Source: Prostheceraeus crozeri (Eukaryota; Platyhelminthes; Polycladida; Euryleptidae). From it: a stretch of 64,000 nt of DNA. Under the pieces are notes generated by a model that was given only the letters and a program-made list of their open reading frames with translations, did not search any database and was not told where the DNA came from. The stretch is from assembly GCA_907163375.1 (NCBI GenBank), contig CAJQUW010005362.1, positions 186,001 through 250,000 on the forward strand, given 5' to 3'. Below, in pieces: positions 1 through 13,734 of this stretch (positions are counted from its first letter, which is position 1; every line of letters starts with the position of its first letter). Made by a program: the position numbers and the translations under genes.

Positions 1-2836
1 TTGTTTCGTTTCAGCATGGTGGTGAGTTTCAATGATCTATATATACCGATAGTCAGTGGATTCCTGTGTCATACTGATTGGAATATTTAACGGTATGATC
101 TGGGAGTCAGTTGACTTGTTGGACTGTTCAACATCTGTAGCAGGAAAGGCTGAAGTAAGTGAAATTTGTGGTATTTTGTAGCTATTCGGCTTTAGAGGAA
201 CGGTAGGTTGCTAGGCGCTTTGAGGGATAGAGCACACCTTATTTCGCCTACATCCTTCTATAAGATCTTGAGACCGCGACGTGCATAAAATCTATACGGT
301 CTTATCCATCCTACAAATCTTCCGAACGTTTTTGCGCTTGATCTTACTGATCTGCTTCATAGACTTGTGAAAATGCTAAGAATCTTGCGTACATAATCTT
401 GAAAGTCTTACAAGAAAAGGTCAGCAAAATCGCAGGTGTCTTCCGCAAGTTAGGGCTATTTTTCGCAAGATCTGTCGATTCGTGTATTTACAACCAATCA
501 ATCCCATTAGTTTGTAATAGAGTGTTTTGATTTAGATTTCCTTGATTGTACATGCATCTAGCATTCAAATACTGATACAGCACAAGTGTCTGACCTATAT
601 GAAATCATGAATTCGTCCTTGAAATAAATGGAGGATGAAATAAGGTGCGCCATTTATTGCTGCCATGTTGCCTCCTTTCCTTCACCGCCATGTGTGAAGA
701 TGACTCTATCATGCATGCACGTGCACATTGTTATTTCATGTCATGTTCCGGATTATATTTCCACATTGAAGCTGTGAGTAGGAGCCGGGCAGATGACAAA
801 ATTGACAAAAGATAAGCATGCATATGTAAAATTTACTGCTTTGTCAATTATTCAATTAAGCGCTTCTACGAAAATGGCTGTGATGCGGCAACTTGAAAGT
901 GGATAAATATTTTCTCAACTGATTTGGCATTAACACGAATTTGGAAACAGTCAGACTCTAGTCAGAGCTGACAAGCCATAAAATATTCATTTTTTCATTA
1001 GAAATGAAATAGAAGTCTTTCAGACATGGTTAATGGTCAGTGTCAAGTAGTACTCATGATCAGTAATGAGTTTCAAGATAAGTCGATGTTTTCCGTAATT
1101 AGTCCGGGCTTTCAATTAATTTAAAACTAATGCTGTCGGTTTCAGGAATGAATTGTGACCAGACAAATTAAAAGTGATATAATAGCCATAGACCAGGGAT
1201 TGCACCGGGTCAAGATACGGATCCGGGATCCGACAGATCTGGGTGTAAATGTTCGTATCCGGGATCCGTTCGGTATTGAATGAATCTATTAAGGTTACAG
1301 AAAAGATGAAGTAACTTTTTCTTACTTTTTTCATTCTAATTGTCGTGTTACCGTTGTATAGGCTCATAACCACTGCATCCACTTTACTAATCCATGCTAA
1401 AGAATGAATAAATATCCACGAATTTTAAAGCTAATAACATGAAATATCCATTGTGGTTCTCCAGACTTATGATAGTGGGGTCCAACTACCTTACTATATA
1501 CCTACAATGAACAATAGCTGTAATTACCCATACGTGGGAGATGCCCTTATTGTTAAAAAAGCACAAATAAAAGCAAGTCTTTCTCTTTTTTCTTTCAGTT
1601 GAATACACGTGCTTATCGCTATTGAAATTGGTCTTGATTAATTTCGATTTTGATGGACAACAATGGTAAAAATAAACTTAATTAAAACAGAAATTCAGTT
1701 TTAGTTATCATGTCTTAAGAAAGAGTGTACAGGCTCGGTCTCAGATTGTATTGCCGTTACGTTAAATACTTGTAGCCATCTATTGATATTTAGGAATGAT
1801 GTTTCGTAAACATTATTTAATAACAATTGAGAACCATAGCGACAACTACAGTTGACGATAGCAAAATCTTATGCGAAATCTTATCGCATGGAGCGCAAAG
1901 TGGTGAAGAGACAAATATAAAAAAATTGCAAGAGGACTAAAAACGCTGCTGTGTCAATAACTTCCAAGCAAAAATATATTGGTGACATATGAGTACTTGA
2001 CTGTTTTATTTATCCCGATCATTAAAGCACGCGGGAATTAGGTTTTCGGGAAATCCAAGACATTATAATGTTGACAGCAGGGAAAGAGATAACACTCAAA
2101 AATGTCATTTTCTTTGAAAATATATAGAAAATTATTTGAAGAAGAAAATTTTAATATGATAATCCTCAAGTACCATGATAATTAGGACTAACATGTATAC
2201 ATGTAGTTAATTATTCAATAAATGCACAAGAAGTCCTTATTAATCGTAAAGGACCATAAATCCAGAATCGTTCAGGATTTTATTCGAGTAATACCACAGA
2301 AAATCCTGTAAGACTTGACCTTTAAAATCCTTAACGAAATTTCTACCGGATTTAAAGGAAAATTCGTTTAGCAAAAGGTTCCATAATACTACAAGAACTG
2401 GTCTACACAAATCCCGTAGAAAATAATCAGTCGGGTATACCAACATTTCCATAGTACCTGCTCATTGCTAGACTTTTCGTTTTCGCGATCGATCGCGCTT
2501 TTTCTGAGACGACGCAACTATGCAAGGAGAGAAGATGGATTTGCAGACTCTGTAGTGCATCTCAAGATGGTCTCAATGACGGCAACGGTACAGTGATAAC
2601 CAAATTAAACCTCCTGACCTTTCATTCTGACTGTACTGAACGCCTGAACTCTTTCATCTGCACAGTGTGCCAACATGAATCTGTACCTGTAGGATTTTCT
2701 TATAAGACAGACAGAAATTTGCGTTTTCTTTTAAGATATCTTCTTCTCCCATTTTTCATTTACCTCACTTTTTAACAATATGCGGTCTTTTTTTCATATA
2801 ATTATTCATTTTGCAAGTGTATTTTTGCTATGTTTA
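1..2836. other. AT-rich DNA, no gene recognised
   Basis: I see no supportable coding region, RNA gene or repeat array in this stretch. Open frames are short, on both strands, and have no recognisable motif. The sequence is AT-rich and looks like intergenic or intronic DNA of an animal genome. Confidence 0.5.
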
Positions 2837-3262
2837 TTAGATGATAGCGTCAATGTATTTTAATTGTTCAGGTTCCAGTCCTTTATTGTAAATATGTGTC
2901 TCTAAATCTGCACATACAGCGCCTATTGCTATTGCAGCTCGCATATCTATGCCAGACAATGTCACGCCATTGAATACATTTTGTGTAGCGCTCAGGCAAG
3001 CTGCTTGACTCTGTATAATGCCACTTTCACGTTCACCATTGATAAAGCCGGTCATGCGAAATATTTGGTCTCACAACTTTGTTTTCTGTTGATATTCACA
3101 CTGGAGAATGGCAGAGAGAGAGAGGCCCGCGTTCACAGCGCTTTATTTCAACGCATACTATGAGTTGTCGAACGGGTACACGGCTGGAGAAGCTGATCCA
3201 GCAGCATGGTACTGTGAAGTGCAAACGAATTTTTCAGGATGTATATCCACACCCTATCAGGA
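2837..3262 (-). pseudogene. Possible 3' coding remnant of an unrecognised protein
   Basis: The minus-strand frame 3055-2837 encodes 72 residues with protein-like composition (a GIDMRAAIAIGAVCADLETH segment) and ends in a normal stop. Reading upstream in the same frame gives further protein-like sequence back to about 3262 (a Tyr-His-Ala-Ala-Gly-Ser stretch, then Val-Tyr-Pro-Phe), but it is interrupted by three stop codons between about 3070 and 3170. No clear splice acceptor lies just upstream of 3055. I do not recognise the family. It may be the last exon of a host gene, or a decayed processed copy; the in-frame stops favour decay. Confidence 0.3.
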
Positions 3263-3539
3263 TACTCACAATCTGTGACTCTGCCGATATCTACCTGGTT
3301 TCTATTCTTGCCAGATAGGATCAAAGAAAGAACGTGTAAATCCAATGGAAAGTAGTATGTAGCTGCTGTCAAAAATGTGATCTATGTTTTTTCTACTTGT
3401 AGAGCCACAACTTAATTGACTTCAATGTCTTCATTTGATCATAACTCATGTGTCCATGCACCTATTTCCATGAAACTTAACACATTCAGATACTAGAAGC
3501 CTCATAACGTCTCACAGTTCATCAGTCATGTGAAGTGCG

Positions 3540-3948
3540 CCAATAGAATGATATTCAATTATTTGACAGTCAGTGTGAAACAAGCCCATCAAGACTGACA
3601 TTCAGTGATTCGACAGTCAGTGCGAAATGATCTCATCAAGACTGACATCCAGTGATTCGACAGTCAATGTGAAACGAGCCCATCAGGACCGACATCCAAT
3701 TATTCGACAGTCAGTGTGAAATGATCTCATCAAGACTGACATCCAGTGATTCGACAGTCAGTGTGAAACGAGCCCATCAGGACCGACATCCAATTATTCG
3801 ACAGTCAATGTGAAACGAGTCCATCTGGACCGACATCCAATTATTCGACAGTCAGTGCGAAACGAGTCCATCAAGACTGACATCCAGTGATTCGACAGTC
3901 AATGTGAAACGAGCCCGTCTAGAATGATATCCAATTATTCGACAGAAT
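3540..3948. repeat. 47-bp minisatellite, about 8.5 copies
   Basis: Direct repeats of a 47-bp unit begin with GACAGTCAGTGTGAAACGAG and continue with CCCATCAAGACTGACATCC and a GTGATTC/ATTATTC variant. Unit starts near 3565, 3612 and 3659 give the 47-bp period. Units differ at a few positions (for example GAGCCCATC versus GATCTCATC, CAGTGATTC versus CAATTATTC), and these variants alternate, suggesting a higher-order dimer. No open frame runs through the array. Confidence 0.9.
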
Positions 3949-4407
3949 GTAATAGAACAGTAGCAGTAATAAGGATATTTCTTAAATTGGATAAAACTTC
4001 ACTCACTTCTCATTCTAAACCTTAACTTTTTGAACAGCAATGTAATACTTACATTTGACGATGCATGTTCTGGGTATAGGGCAAGCTTTTCGGTGATAAT
4101 ACTGCTTTTTACATATGCAATCATCTTGAACTTGGCAGAGAGGTCGGATTGAAGTCCTGAGATGAATGATTCATTACCAACCCAAAGACTCATATGTTGA
4201 GATTGTCTACCTGCAATACAGATTTTCTTCCAATGAGATTTTCTTCCAATATCTACAGTTAGGAAAATGTTAAAGGCATCTGACAAACTAGAAAAAGAGA
4301 AAAGCGAGATTATGTTATAACCTCGTCTTCCAATTCTTGTCAATCTCTTTGTATTTCCCTTTTTCTAATTATTAGAAGGGAAGAAATTCATATGCTACGC
4401 AAAAAGA
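3949..4407. other. No gene recognised
   Basis: A minus-strand frame of 114 codons (4343-3999) lies here but has no recognisable motif, and I do not call it. Nothing else is visible. Confidence 0.4.
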
Positions 4408-4527
4408 GGCACCCCGTTAGATCGCCCGCCTCCGGTACGTGTTTGTTACACAAACTCGGCCCGGTAAACGGGTCGTTCCTACCGTCACGTAACCGGTACG
4501 AGCTCGTGTACCCGAAGGAGGTTCCAA
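4408..4527 (-). repeat. GC-rich interspersed repeat, copy A
   Basis: This short island is conspicuously GC-rich and CpG-rich compared with its AT-rich surroundings. It is followed on the plus strand by a run of ten A. Read on the minus strand it shares the exact 15-mer GGGCGATCTAACGGG and weaker flanking similarity with 13,740-13,815. I interpret the two as diverged copies of one repeat family, possibly a SINE-like element. I see no clear polymerase III boxes. Confidence 0.4.
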
Positions 4528-4534
4528 AAAAAAA

Positions 4535-4638
4535 ATCCGCCCTGCTGCTTGATTTATGGGCTTTCATTTAATCTCCAGTGCTCTGTATTTTAGCTGGAGA
4601 TTAAATGAAAGCCCGTTTTTACAAGCAACAGGGCGGAT
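4535..4638. repeat. Small hairpin (foldback) element
   Basis: A near-perfect inverted repeat: ATCCGCCCTG near 4535 pairs with CAGGGCGGAT ending at 4638, and GGGCTTTCATTTAATCTCCAG pairs with its complement, leaving a loop of about 15 nt. The size and structure fit a tiny non-autonomous foldback or MITE. No target-site duplication is obvious. Confidence 0.75.
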
Positions 4639-5332
4639 CCTACCTAAAGAGAAAAGTCAAACATGTCAAATAATAGGTTTATTCTTCATGAAATTATAGC
4701 CACGTACCACAGTAACACTGCCTGGGATAGTTGACTAAAATAACAGTGCCTGGGAAGTTTGACTGCAGTTCGGCAGCACTTAACCATTCCTTGTGCAGTA
4801 ATTGCCTTCACACTTTCAAACAGTTCCACGTAGAATCCATGTATAGGCCTACTTGGTTTGATATCCAAATCTTATCCGGAAATAAGAGAATCATTGTCTC
4901 TGAAAAAGGAAATATTTTTCAATGACATTTCAGGCTGGATTCATACGATCGCAAAAAGCAAGGATATGTATAGGATGCATCCATGCAAGAATTACATGAT
5001 GTATTATATATAAAAGCACAAATGAAACAAAATTTGTAAATTAAATTAAGCAGTATTTACTATGCCAGCATCAATTATAAATAGCATGCAAAATTATGAT
5101 GAGATTAACATTCAAGTCAATGTATGAATTAAACAGAGCTTCTGTAGACCTAAAATAACAAGCAATGCGTCAATCATGTCGCAAAGCATCTGCAAGCATA
5201 CTTTAGGCCTAGATAGATCTTATCACGTTTGTTTAAATTTTGGCATCTAACATTATAGGAGAGATTATTACTTATGTCTTTATATGCGCCTCTTACCTAA
5301 ATTCATTAGTTCTTACATAAGACAGTTTCAAA
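4639..5332. other. No gene recognised
   Basis: AT-rich sequence with two copies of the palindrome TAGGCCTA (4844 and 5204). Only short open frames are present, without motifs. Confidence 0.4.
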
Positions 5333-5449
5333 ATGAAGTTGTAACCTTAATCACACTTGTCTACAGTTTGCTTTCCAATGAACTTGGTTTCTGTTTTCTG
5401 AACGAACTGTAGACAAGTGTGATTTAGGTTAAAACTTCACTTTGAAACT
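5333..5449. repeat. Hairpin element, arms about 45 bp
   Basis: The left arm runs from AGTTTCAAAATGAAGTT through CACACTTGTCTACAG; the right arm is its imperfect reverse complement ending ACTTTGAAACT. The arms flank an unpaired centre of about 30 nt. It resembles a decayed MITE. Confidence 0.65.
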
Positions 5450-7984
5450 ATAAGTAGCAAAAGTATGCGTGCAGATGCTTTGCGAACCAACGCTTGATCA
5501 TTGATGATGTCGCTGATGAAGTACAATTATATAAACTAACCAGTTAGCAGTAGAAGAAGCAACATCCCCGTGACGCCTGCATAATACCTTTTACATTAAG
5601 CTTGTTTCAATCGGATCATTAACACATTTCAAGAACTTAATACAAGCCATGATAAAAGCGAAATTAATGTGAAAAGCACTACAGTCCCTATCAAATCATC
5701 TTATATGAATAAATAATAATGCGATGAATTATTTGTATCTACTAAATACGGGAGGTTTGTACCGTACAGCTTTACTGATGTAGGTCTCACCGTAAACTGC
5801 ACACCACTAAAACAGCAGTTACAGTAATATATCCGCTAAACTTAACAGAAAATATTCGCAAGAAACATGAAAATGATGACGTTACAATTGGATGATTGAT
5901 GACATCAATTAAAATCCGCTAATATCAGATAGAGCGTCTCTACGGATATTTTCTGTTCGGAGTGTAAAAACAGCAGTGAAAGCAATTTTAGCTGCTGATT
6001 TTAACAAATATTTGTTGTTTATAGTGCACTTGCATTAGTCACTCGCTGTGACAAAGATAGTTTTTTTAACTACAATACATCATCTCACTTGGCTCTCCTC
6101 CGAACTTCTATAGGGAATGGGAATAAACTCACGACGATGCTGCCGCCTTCCCTGAAAACTAGACAAATTGATTTTGTTTACATCTGCATCAGCACCTTAC
6201 AGTATCTCCCCAAAACCGCCGGTTAATCAGGGTTTGTACACCTAACGTCAGCCAGATAGCTAGAGTCAAGCTAAAATTTTAGGCATGAAGCATTTCAGGA
6301 GAATGCAGTTTACTTTCCCTCCATAGAATAATATCCATATCAATGAAGAAATTTGAATATTGAAAGTAAATCAATCTCAAGATGACTGCAGACTTATGAT
6401 TCTTGTTTTTTTCCATGATTGATCATCAATCCATTGCAAACGATACTGAGCAGAGTGATATTCCAACATGCCTATGAACGATTCTACAGGTGATTTTGTA
6501 ATTTCATCTTTATGGTTGGACATGTCATTGATCTTCATAAATTGATGATGGGCAATTCCGTAAATAACGCATGTACGTTCTGACACACGATCTTCATTTC
6601 TCATCATGAAGCAATGTGATTCTATCCATGAAAATTGAACCATACCATGCCAAAATAGTATGAAATATTTATCACTTTTCAAATATTCAACAGTAGTCCC
6701 TCTAGCGTCGAAAGAGGGACTGCCATTAAATTAATTAATTAAATTGTTTTTACTAATTATATTGAAGGGACTACTATAATGTTTCAGAACGTTCGTGCGT
6801 TATTTATGAAATTGTTCTAATCGTTGTGAATGAATTATCTTTCAGGTTCAGACAAGACACTAAGGTTCATGCTATAAAAAACCCAGTTGCTCACCAGCTT
6901 ATCAAGAATTTTCTGTACTGCTCGTTGGGCATTTCATGACTAATCGTCCACAATTCAATTACAATTCATTGCTACGATGATGTAGCGTTAATGAGAGATG
7001 CTGTTTCATGTCGGTGCAGCGCACGTCCAATGTAATTAAGTATTGAATGGGCTTATTGAACGCTTTCCTTCTGATGAGTCCATAGAGTTAGATTTGTAAA
7101 CTACACAACAACACTGTGTGACACATTCACAGATGACTGCTAATTTGTATTCGTTACGAATACATGCTGGAAATGTCTCATGTCAGCTCAAGATGACACA
7201 GATATCTATCAATCCGAACTCTGTGCCCCGACCGCACTCAAGAGATAGGCTCTAATTAGTGTATCTGACATGCGTGTGGAAGTGACAACAAGCCACGAGG
7301 CCGATTAGTCATCACAAAATCTGACAGATGAGACCACACTATGCCCATAGAGGTCTATACCTTATTGATGTCACAAAGCAAAACACCTCGATGGAATGCT
7401 GCATAAAATCGATATGTTGCAGGAAGTGTTGAGAAATTAAGCATGTTTATCAAAATAGCGAATGAAGATAGAACTAATGCATTGCTGAATTAGTGAACAG
7501 TGAAAACATGAATGTTGTTCAGGTGTTCTAAAGTATGAATCATTGCACCAGAGAAATCAGTCAAGTCACTGAAGTCAGCTGAAGACATTGTATGAGATTG
7601 CAGTGCATGGCTCGATAGAAAATGTGCCCCTCCATCTCAAAATAATATGAGCATGTTATGCTCCACTGCAGGTAAGATTCTGACTAACATTTGTTGCTTT
7701 GAAATTGCATACATTATGCTATGAAATACTCAAGATGGCTAATAAAAACATGTTAGGGACATATCAATAATCAGGATTTACTAAGCAGGTGGGAAGTATT
7801 TTGGGATACCGTACATAAATTAACACTTTAGATATTCACGCAGTTTGCAACTGCACGGTCTATGTCCACTTATTGAATGATAATTGTGCTTTTACTTTTA
7901 TCTTTCCTAAGTCAAAATAACGCTCATGTTGTCATTAAAAGAGAATCCTCTCTACTAGTACAGGGATTATTATTGGAAATTAAA
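5450..7984. other. Intergenic DNA with one small inverted repeat
   Basis: No gene is supportable. At 6692-6775 the sequence AGTAGTCCCT recurs as its inverse AGGGACTACT, bounding an 84-bp AT-rich segment that looks like a very small MITE. A minus-strand frame of 101 codons at 6682-6377 has no motif I can recognise and is not called. Confidence 0.45.
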
Positions 7985-8165
7985 TATTGGTGGTCTACGT
8001 GGCACGGTGGCTAAGTGCTTGGCTAGCGATCTTTCGGTCCAGAGGTCGAGCCAAAGTGTCATAGGAAGTCGTCAGGAAGGGCTTCCGGACCAAATGGTCA
8101 CAGCCAGAATAAAGTCTGACTCTGTGTCAACACAGTCAAGCCCCAAGTAAGGTAGAGTAGACGTT
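7985..8165 (+). repeat. tRNA-derived SINE-like element
   Basis: The head is tRNA-like: TGGCTAAGTGCTTGG fits an A box and GAGGTCGAGCC fits a degenerate B box about 35 nt downstream. It is followed by a body containing AGGAAGGGCTTCCGG and CCAAATGG, which resembles the conserved AGGAAGGGCATCCGG module found in many animal SINEs and RTE-type tails. No A-tail or clear target-site duplication is visible, so the copy is probably old. Confidence 0.6.
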
Positions 8166-11100
8166 GACCTTAGAGTCCACAATTCACTTCAACTAATTAA
8201 AAAACATAATATTGCATGAATTATCAGACTGAAATGAAGTTATATCACGTCATCATTATTACGTAATGCATCATAGGCTATGCTTAACATTAATCGTGCA
8301 TACATAAGCCTACAACGATCAAGGATACAATCAGAACACTAGAAGCTTCAGAGATGAAACAATACATATAATATGTCCGACATTACAGTTTAGTTGATCA
8401 TCAGTCTGCAGCTGCGACCCCTATCCTGTTTTTCTGAAATTATTTTAATATAATATAACAATGCAAAAAGTAGTCCACTGCAGGGGAAGGAGAAAATTAA
8501 TTTATTTGAAACTAATTGCAATTAATTGATTGATGAACCATCTTCAATTCAATTAATGGATTGGATCAGCTGCCAACTATTCCAAATAATTGCAATTATT
8601 CACAAGCAAAAAAGCGATTTATTGAACGATTACTGCAAGTTATAATGTACAATTAATAGGTCTACACAGTCGATGATGTGATATTCGGTAGGTATACTCG
8701 TTTTTGAAACGAAGAAATGTTTGATGTTAGCCTAATGCGAAGCTTGATGTTAATAATCTACACCATTCATTTAAACTTTAATTTAAAAGTCTCTAACTAG
8801 TAAATATAAATACTTCGTATTTTCTCTTAGATAAAAGTCAAATTAAGGTCACGATGGTCAGTGACAGTGTTTGAACCGAAAAATATTGCGCATATATATT
8901 ATAAAAATACAATGAATATTAATTATCAGTCATTGCTTGATATTGCTATCAGAACATTTTCATGTTTATCATGCAAATTAGTTCAACGAGCAGTGGCGCA
9001 GAAAATGCATGCTTGTGATAGCAAATTCTATTTCTGCAAGTGTTTTGATGCACTTTCGTAGACCTGTGTGCTGTGGAACTAACGTTCTAAGTGTTAATCA
9101 ATCAATTGTCCGTCAACAGCGGAAAGATCTACCTAAATTTGGCAATGATAAAAAATAATTGCAATTATTGTCAACTAATTGATTGCTCATGTGATCCAAT
9201 TCAGTCAATTGATTTTCAGCAAAAAAATGAGACCAATTAAATTGCAAATAATTTTTTCCAACCCTAGGTTGTGTTCCAGTACTGTATGAACTCCATCTCA
9301 ATTATCCTTCGTCTTGTGACATGTGATATAAATTTCAACAGTACTTCGATAGTTTCCTACAGAAAATGTACCCTTTAATCAATTGATATTTTAAGATCAT
9401 ACTCGCGCTATCTTGCACCGCAATGTAACCACATGATTATGGGCTTCATAACCGTGCACTGTATTACAAGCATTTTATCAATTGATATCAATTGATCTGA
9501 ACACTTTCATGTTAAAATATAAGACAGAAGTGCAACTATCAATTACAACTATGCTATGAATCTGTTCGGTTTAGCATCATTGCCCTATCGAATTATAAAA
9601 AATTGAAGTACAGCCTGGAAACCAAAAATTAATTGCATTGCAATTTATTGGTCACAATGATTACTGTAACCCAAATATTCCAATTAATTGCTGTTACAGA
9701 AAAATTGCAATTGATTGATTGCAGTCTGTCAATAATTGTTATCCATTGATTGATTTGTAATGAAGTTATTTAGTTGAATGCTAACTTGCAAAACCGCCTA
9801 CACTCACCATCATAGGAAAAGCATAACACATTCAGTGATTAAGATTATTAGTCTACCTATCTTATATTATGTCATTAAATCTTAAATTTATGTCAATCTA
9901 GGCAGGCGACTTCTTGTCCTCTAGTTTGAATAGTCACTCCGACTAAGAATTTAGCAACATGTATTTCATGCAGAAAGTCACCGCCCAAATTGATAATAAG
10001 CCAGTTTACGACTTGCACAATCTGCCGATGTATGCAGCCTAAATAGGTGTAGCACAAGTTTTTATCTAAGTCGAAAATTAAAATCAAGAATTAATCTAAT
10101 CAAATTGTGATTAAAAAATTCCAATTAATTGATTGCTGACATCATGTGATTCCAAGTAATTGATAGCTGACATAAGATGATTACAGTTAATTGATTGCTG
10201 TCATCCAACTATTTCAATTAGTTTTTGGTGAATCATGAACTATAGAATATTTACTTGAAGATAGGCCAGAGTCTTCGAGCTCAGCTAGCAATGGCTCAAA
10301 GAATTAATAGAGGCGACTGCAAAATAATCCTGATGGTACTAAATGATGTGATTTGATAGCATCCTTTAATTGAAAATGGAATCCAATAACAGAGAACCTA
10401 CGCAGGCCTACATCATTCTTTCAATTTATGAATTTCTTAGCCAACTAAACCTACATCGCTAGACACTGAGAAAGTTAAGCTATCAGATTATTAATGTGCT
10501 GCAAAAGATGGCCATTGAAAGAAAACACCTTTTAAATATTAAACAACCAGAACAAAGTATTTTGTTCAGAAGTAAGTATCAATGAAAATTGTGATCTATT
10601 ATACCAAATTTACTGAAAACTAAATTTACTGAAATTGCATGCACTAAGTCAAACCGAAAATATCACTGTCCAGTCAGTTCTTATCTATTATTCAAATTTT
10701 TGTGAGCCATGATCCTAAAATTCATAACGGAGAGATTTTCGTCAAAAAAGGTCAACCTGTCGAATCTTGCAGCGATGGACTTCCAAATCTGCTATGAAAT
10801 TAAGGAAACACCCTTACACGGATGACTTATGTCAGCAACTTTTCATTTTCAGATATTTCGAAGAAACAGATGGTTTTATGGTGAACTTCTACTATCGGAT
10901 TCGGACATATCTATCTATATATATATATATATATATATAGATATATATATATATATATATATATATATTCCGACGCTAAATGAAGTTTGAATAGCCAACT
11001 ACCAATAGTGAGGAAATTTGCACGCTACGTTGGAATAACGATCGTTTTCTTTAACAAAACACTCAATTTATACTGCTCTGTAGATGAATTTGATAGATAA

Positions 11101-13730
11101 GTCTTGAAGTCCCATTTATCAATGAATAGGTAATCACAAAAACATGAAAATATGCATAATTTGCCATATATCTTAATTATCAGCATTCAGTTAAGGTCTT
11201 TTCAAACAATTTGGCGTCGGAACAAACGCGCCTACAAATTATTTCCAGGCAACGTTGCGTGCGGATAACCTCACTGTGGGTAACTGTCTATTCGCATGTA
11301 ATTTTTTTGGTTTAAATTACCACAGCGGTCAGATTCCGAAAAATTGTCGATGACCGGCTTTTAAGTTCCATCCTTTTTACTATCTCGGTTACACGCTATT
11401 ATTTTATAAAATGAAAATCGCAATCATGTCCAGGCTAGATGAGTAACGAGTGAGAAACCTAGAGACTTCGATTAGGCTAAATAAAAGATAGGCCTATAGT
11501 TGCAGATTCTATGCTAATTTGCATTAGGCTTGGGTACCGCAAGTTACTTATGTGCTCACTTACAATTTTTTATTTACAGAGATGATATTACATGATGGGA
11601 CTAGAGAGCATGAAAACTCAGCAATTATGAATATTCACCTTGTGTGAGAATATGTAAATATCACCACTGAAGGATCACACAATGACTATTAAATAAAATT
11701 GTAGAGCGAGTTTGGACTGGACTAATGAACAGAAAAAATAAGGAAAGGAGAAAAACTCATTCTCCTGATGAAAATACTCTTTTGGAAGACAATCATTTTC
11801 AGGCGGTTCCTATTAGTCTCACTAACTACTTCCATGCAATAAGTGGGAAGTTTAGAGCGAAATAGAGAACATTTATTCATCTGCAACCGGCTATCAACGA
11901 TTTGCACAGACAAAGCTCACTTAATTAGATGCGATAGCCTACCTCAAGCACAAACCATACTGAGTGCTACTTTGTACACTTGACAGAGGTAAATTACAGA
12001 TGTCACACATTTATCAAGGAATGACAGCAGATAGTGGATGACAATATAGTAATCAATCTCACCGAATTGAATAAAATCTGCTTTCCAGTTATGCCTTGCA
12101 TTCATTCACATTCGTAAAGGAGAAAGTGACAGCGGACAATTGATGAAAATACAGCAATAAATCTCAGGGTCGAAGAATACGTGCCTTCCAGCTCTGCATA
12201 CTTGCTCTCGACAGACGGGTGGCCTGCCTAAATTCGTATCTCCGAGGAACCGAATATGTTTAAACAAAATTATTTTAAATAATCAGATAGAGTTTTATTC
12301 TGGTTTGATAATATAGGCTTTTCCTCGATGAATGCATTAGCATTTAGGCAATTCTTCAGCAGTGTTGAGATGCAACGATGCAGGTATATTCACCTACATC
12401 ACTAGAACATTATATTTTTGCAGAAGGGTAATCATATCTTTGGGTATTACTTTGTTGAACTGAGGGTTAGAGAGAAAAGCACGACCATAGAGTAAGTACC
12501 ATTTCTATGGGCAAGATTATTGAGAAGAGGTGCATCAATATTCATCATCAAATTCTACCTCGCCACGGGAATTCAACCTCGGCGGCTAAAGAATTAGAAG
12601 AATCCAGGAAATGAACAAGCGTACTCAAGCAGATGACGAAGTGAAAAGTCGTGTAACAAATTATATCACAATTTTGAATAATTTTTGATTAATGAGAGCA
12701 AAACAGATCCACGGAGTTTTCACTTATTTAGATGTTTTGCGTTGTATCAAAAGCATCAATTTTCTGTCAAAAATTGCTACTTTTCTCAATTATATTATTT
12801 ATCTGCTTTTCTTTTAATGACCAAAATAATTGAATTCGAACTGTCACAGCTGATTTAATTGTATTACACGGAAGAAATATATTTTTACAATTTTCACACG
12901 ACCTTAGAGCTTGGAATTGATCGGGGAAACATTTGCCGGCATTAATGAATAAATAATAGCGGCATAATATCTCAGATTCTGACTACTCAAGCACGACAAA
13001 AATCATTTCTAGTTGAAGACATTGATTTCCACAATGTGGAAGGTTGCTGTTCCGCATAGATGATTATACAATTCCAGCTCGAGCCAATGCAACTCCTTGA
13101 TAAGATTGAGTGTCCTAGCCAAGAAGTACTTCGGTCAGCAGTTATATTGCCTAAATTGGCAATGATTCCGAATTGCGGAAAATTTTAGGTTCGGCTACAA
13201 ATTATGCGAAGAAATAACACCAGCCATTCATATGAACCACATACTTCTGCAGCTCTACAAAGCGTCTGTGGCACCCCTGTGATGAGACCACAATGTGAGA
13301 TGCCATTTATCTGTGAAGTGATGTGAAATGACTGAAAAACAGCGGAAATTTTATAATAGTAATTCTTGATTTAATTGAAGCATTTCAATCATTTAGAAGC
13401 GACAATGGGTACAAGCCACGGCTAATCAAATTACCACTTACAGTATATTCTTCAAAATGTACAAATTGTGGAGAGAAATGCATATTTTCTCAAAGTTTTC
13501 AGTTGGTATTCAAATAATAACTGAAAATTTTAAGTGGACGGGAATGCTTCGTGTGTACAGTAATATCCGGGTGCCCGAACTCAATACATATATCTTCCGG
13601 CGACCATCGTTATCCCATTAAAATTCCGACCTCTGCCCGATCAATTTTTTTGTTTTAAAATGATTTAAAAGCACTTCAGTGTCAACCTGCTATCGAAGGA
13701 AGTAGCCCTAGTGAGCACAGAATGCGTCTG
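8166..13730. other. Intergenic DNA, AATTG-rich patches and a TA repeat
   Basis: I find no supportable gene. Patches at about 8510-8640, 9100-9260, 9480-9760 and 10,100-10,230 are packed with CAATTAATTGATTG-like words, not in a fixed period. A (TA)n microsatellite lies at about 10,913-10,968, interrupted by GATA-type steps. TAGGCCTA occurs at 11,489. Confidence 0.5.
10913..10968. repeat. (TA)n microsatellite
   Basis: About 55 bp of alternating T and A interrupted by single C or G substitutions. A simple-sequence repeat. Confidence 0.9.
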
Positions 13731-13734
13731 AAGT

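Noticed and set aside
3540-3948. 47-bp repeat array as a possible CRISPR
   Set aside because: The repeats are directly adjacent with no unique spacers, units vary, and the genome is eukaryotic.
10913-10968. TA run as a promoter or origin
   Set aside because: Simple microsatellite with no adjacent gene.
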